This document shows, piece after piece, positions 63,081-64,000 of a stretch of DNA of 64,000 nt (position 1 is the stretch's first letter; each line of letters starts with the position of its first letter). Source of the DNA: Rhynochetos jubatus (Eukaryota; Chordata; Aves; Eurypygiformes; Rhynochetidae); assembly GCA_027574665.1 (NCBI GenBank), contig CM050648.1, positions 39,402,700 to 39,466,699 on the forward strand. Reading direction: 5' to 3'. The position numbers and the translations under genes are program-made. Below the pieces are notes generated by a model, which saw only the letters and a list, made by a program, of their open reading frames with translations, was not told where the DNA came from and ran no database searches.

Positions 63081-64000
63081 TTGGGTTTCATTTGAAAGAA
63101 TATAGGTAGAAAGCATCTCCTTTTTCTAGTGAATACAGCTTTTTATATCTATGAGATTCCCACTGGTGAGGTCTAATTTTTACCCTTGAGTTATTAATAA
63201 TGAATAAGAATTCTCATGAAATTTGTGATCCACACATCCATGGACACTTACTTTCCTCAGTAGAAAGAAACTCTTGTCTTACAACACAGTTATGAATAAA
63301 CTCACCACAATATTACTGAAGTCATTTGTGTTTTAATAGCAACACAGCTGAACAACACATCTTTGTTCTGCGCTTCCCACATGAGGCATGTAAAGCTGAG
63401 TATTAAATAAGAATTATTCTGTATTTGTAAATCTCCATTTTGACTTCAATAAAGTGACATATCCAGAGTAAGTTACTGTATCACTCAAACAATCTAAAAC
63501 TTTGTGTTCAGAAAGCAAAAATTGACAAATTACCTATTTTACAAAAAAAATTTCTCATCAGCATCCTATACAGACACTGGTTTACATTTCTACTGATGGG
63601 TTGAGGTACTCTAGATGTCAAAATAAATGCATACAGTAGATATTTTTACCATTAGTTGTAGAACTTAGTCATGCAAAATGGTCCTTAATATTTTCTAATG
63701 AATAGTCCACTTGTCACAAGAAAGTAGTGAACCGAATTCAAGGGATCTTCTTAAAACAGTAAAAGTTGTATAAACTCCTCTGAGTAGTGAAACACATGGG
63801 CTGGACCAAAGGCAGAATTTCTTGATGTATAGTTTATCTTCAACATATGCCTGATTGCTATTTAAAGCACATTAAAAGCAAAGCAGTGTACTTTTCCTAG
63901 GCAAATTACAAATTCCATTACACGACAGCAGAAAGGATGTGCTTATGTGCCAGGTTTTCCATGACAAGAATGTCTGAAGAAAAACTGTTACAAAGTAGGA
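63081..64000. other. Unique sequence, no gene seen
   Basis: AT-rich sequence to the window end. Nothing is recognisable. Confidence 0.6.

Overview
This 64 kb window looks like bird nuclear DNA with no protein-coding gene, either a gene desert or part of a large intron. The main evidence is repeat content. It holds eight fragments of CR1, the dominant avian LINE, recognisable by the ATTCTATG octamer tail and the conserved C-terminal ORF2 protein. It also holds five solo LTRs of ERVL-like (class III) avian endogenous retroviruses. Base composition is AT-rich and CpG-poor outside the LTRs. I cannot name the species. The LTR types suggest a bird other than chicken, but that is a weak inference.

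Layout: 1-2055 unique sequence; 2056-2840 solo LTR A (minus sense); 2841-12535 unique; 12536-13715 CR1 fragment 1 (minus); 14265-14866 CR1 fragment 2 (minus); 14867-22125 unique, with two stretches that resemble conserved non-coding elements (about 19.35-20.06 kb); 22126-22929 solo LTR B (minus); 22930-28458 unique; 28459-29255 solo LTR C (minus, a close relative of B); 29256-36861 unique, with a CR1 scrap at 32174 and a possible LTR scrap at 31931; 36862-37466 CR1 (plus); 38001-38262 CR1 (minus), ending in a hairpin; 39314-40224 solo LTR D (plus); 40225-45462 unique, with a perfect 24-bp palindrome; 45463-45566 CR1 tail (plus); 49108-50000 CR1 (minus); 54008-54608 solo LTR E (minus); 62841-63080 CR1 (minus). 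The rest is unique AT-rich sequence with simple repeats.

No genes work together here. All of the longest open frames (203, 190 and 158 codons) lie inside or antisense to repeats, and none of the remaining frames resembles a protein I recognise. I found no tRNA, rRNA, CRISPR array, or intact transposon. The best-supported observations are two near-identical solo LTRs, each with its own perfect 5-bp target duplication; a CR1 fragment ending in a 20-bp hairpin; a perfect 24-bp palindrome; a 12-bp CR1 tail-like insert with a target duplication inside an LTR; and an orphan poly(A) block between direct repeats. I did not find a convincing new biological system.
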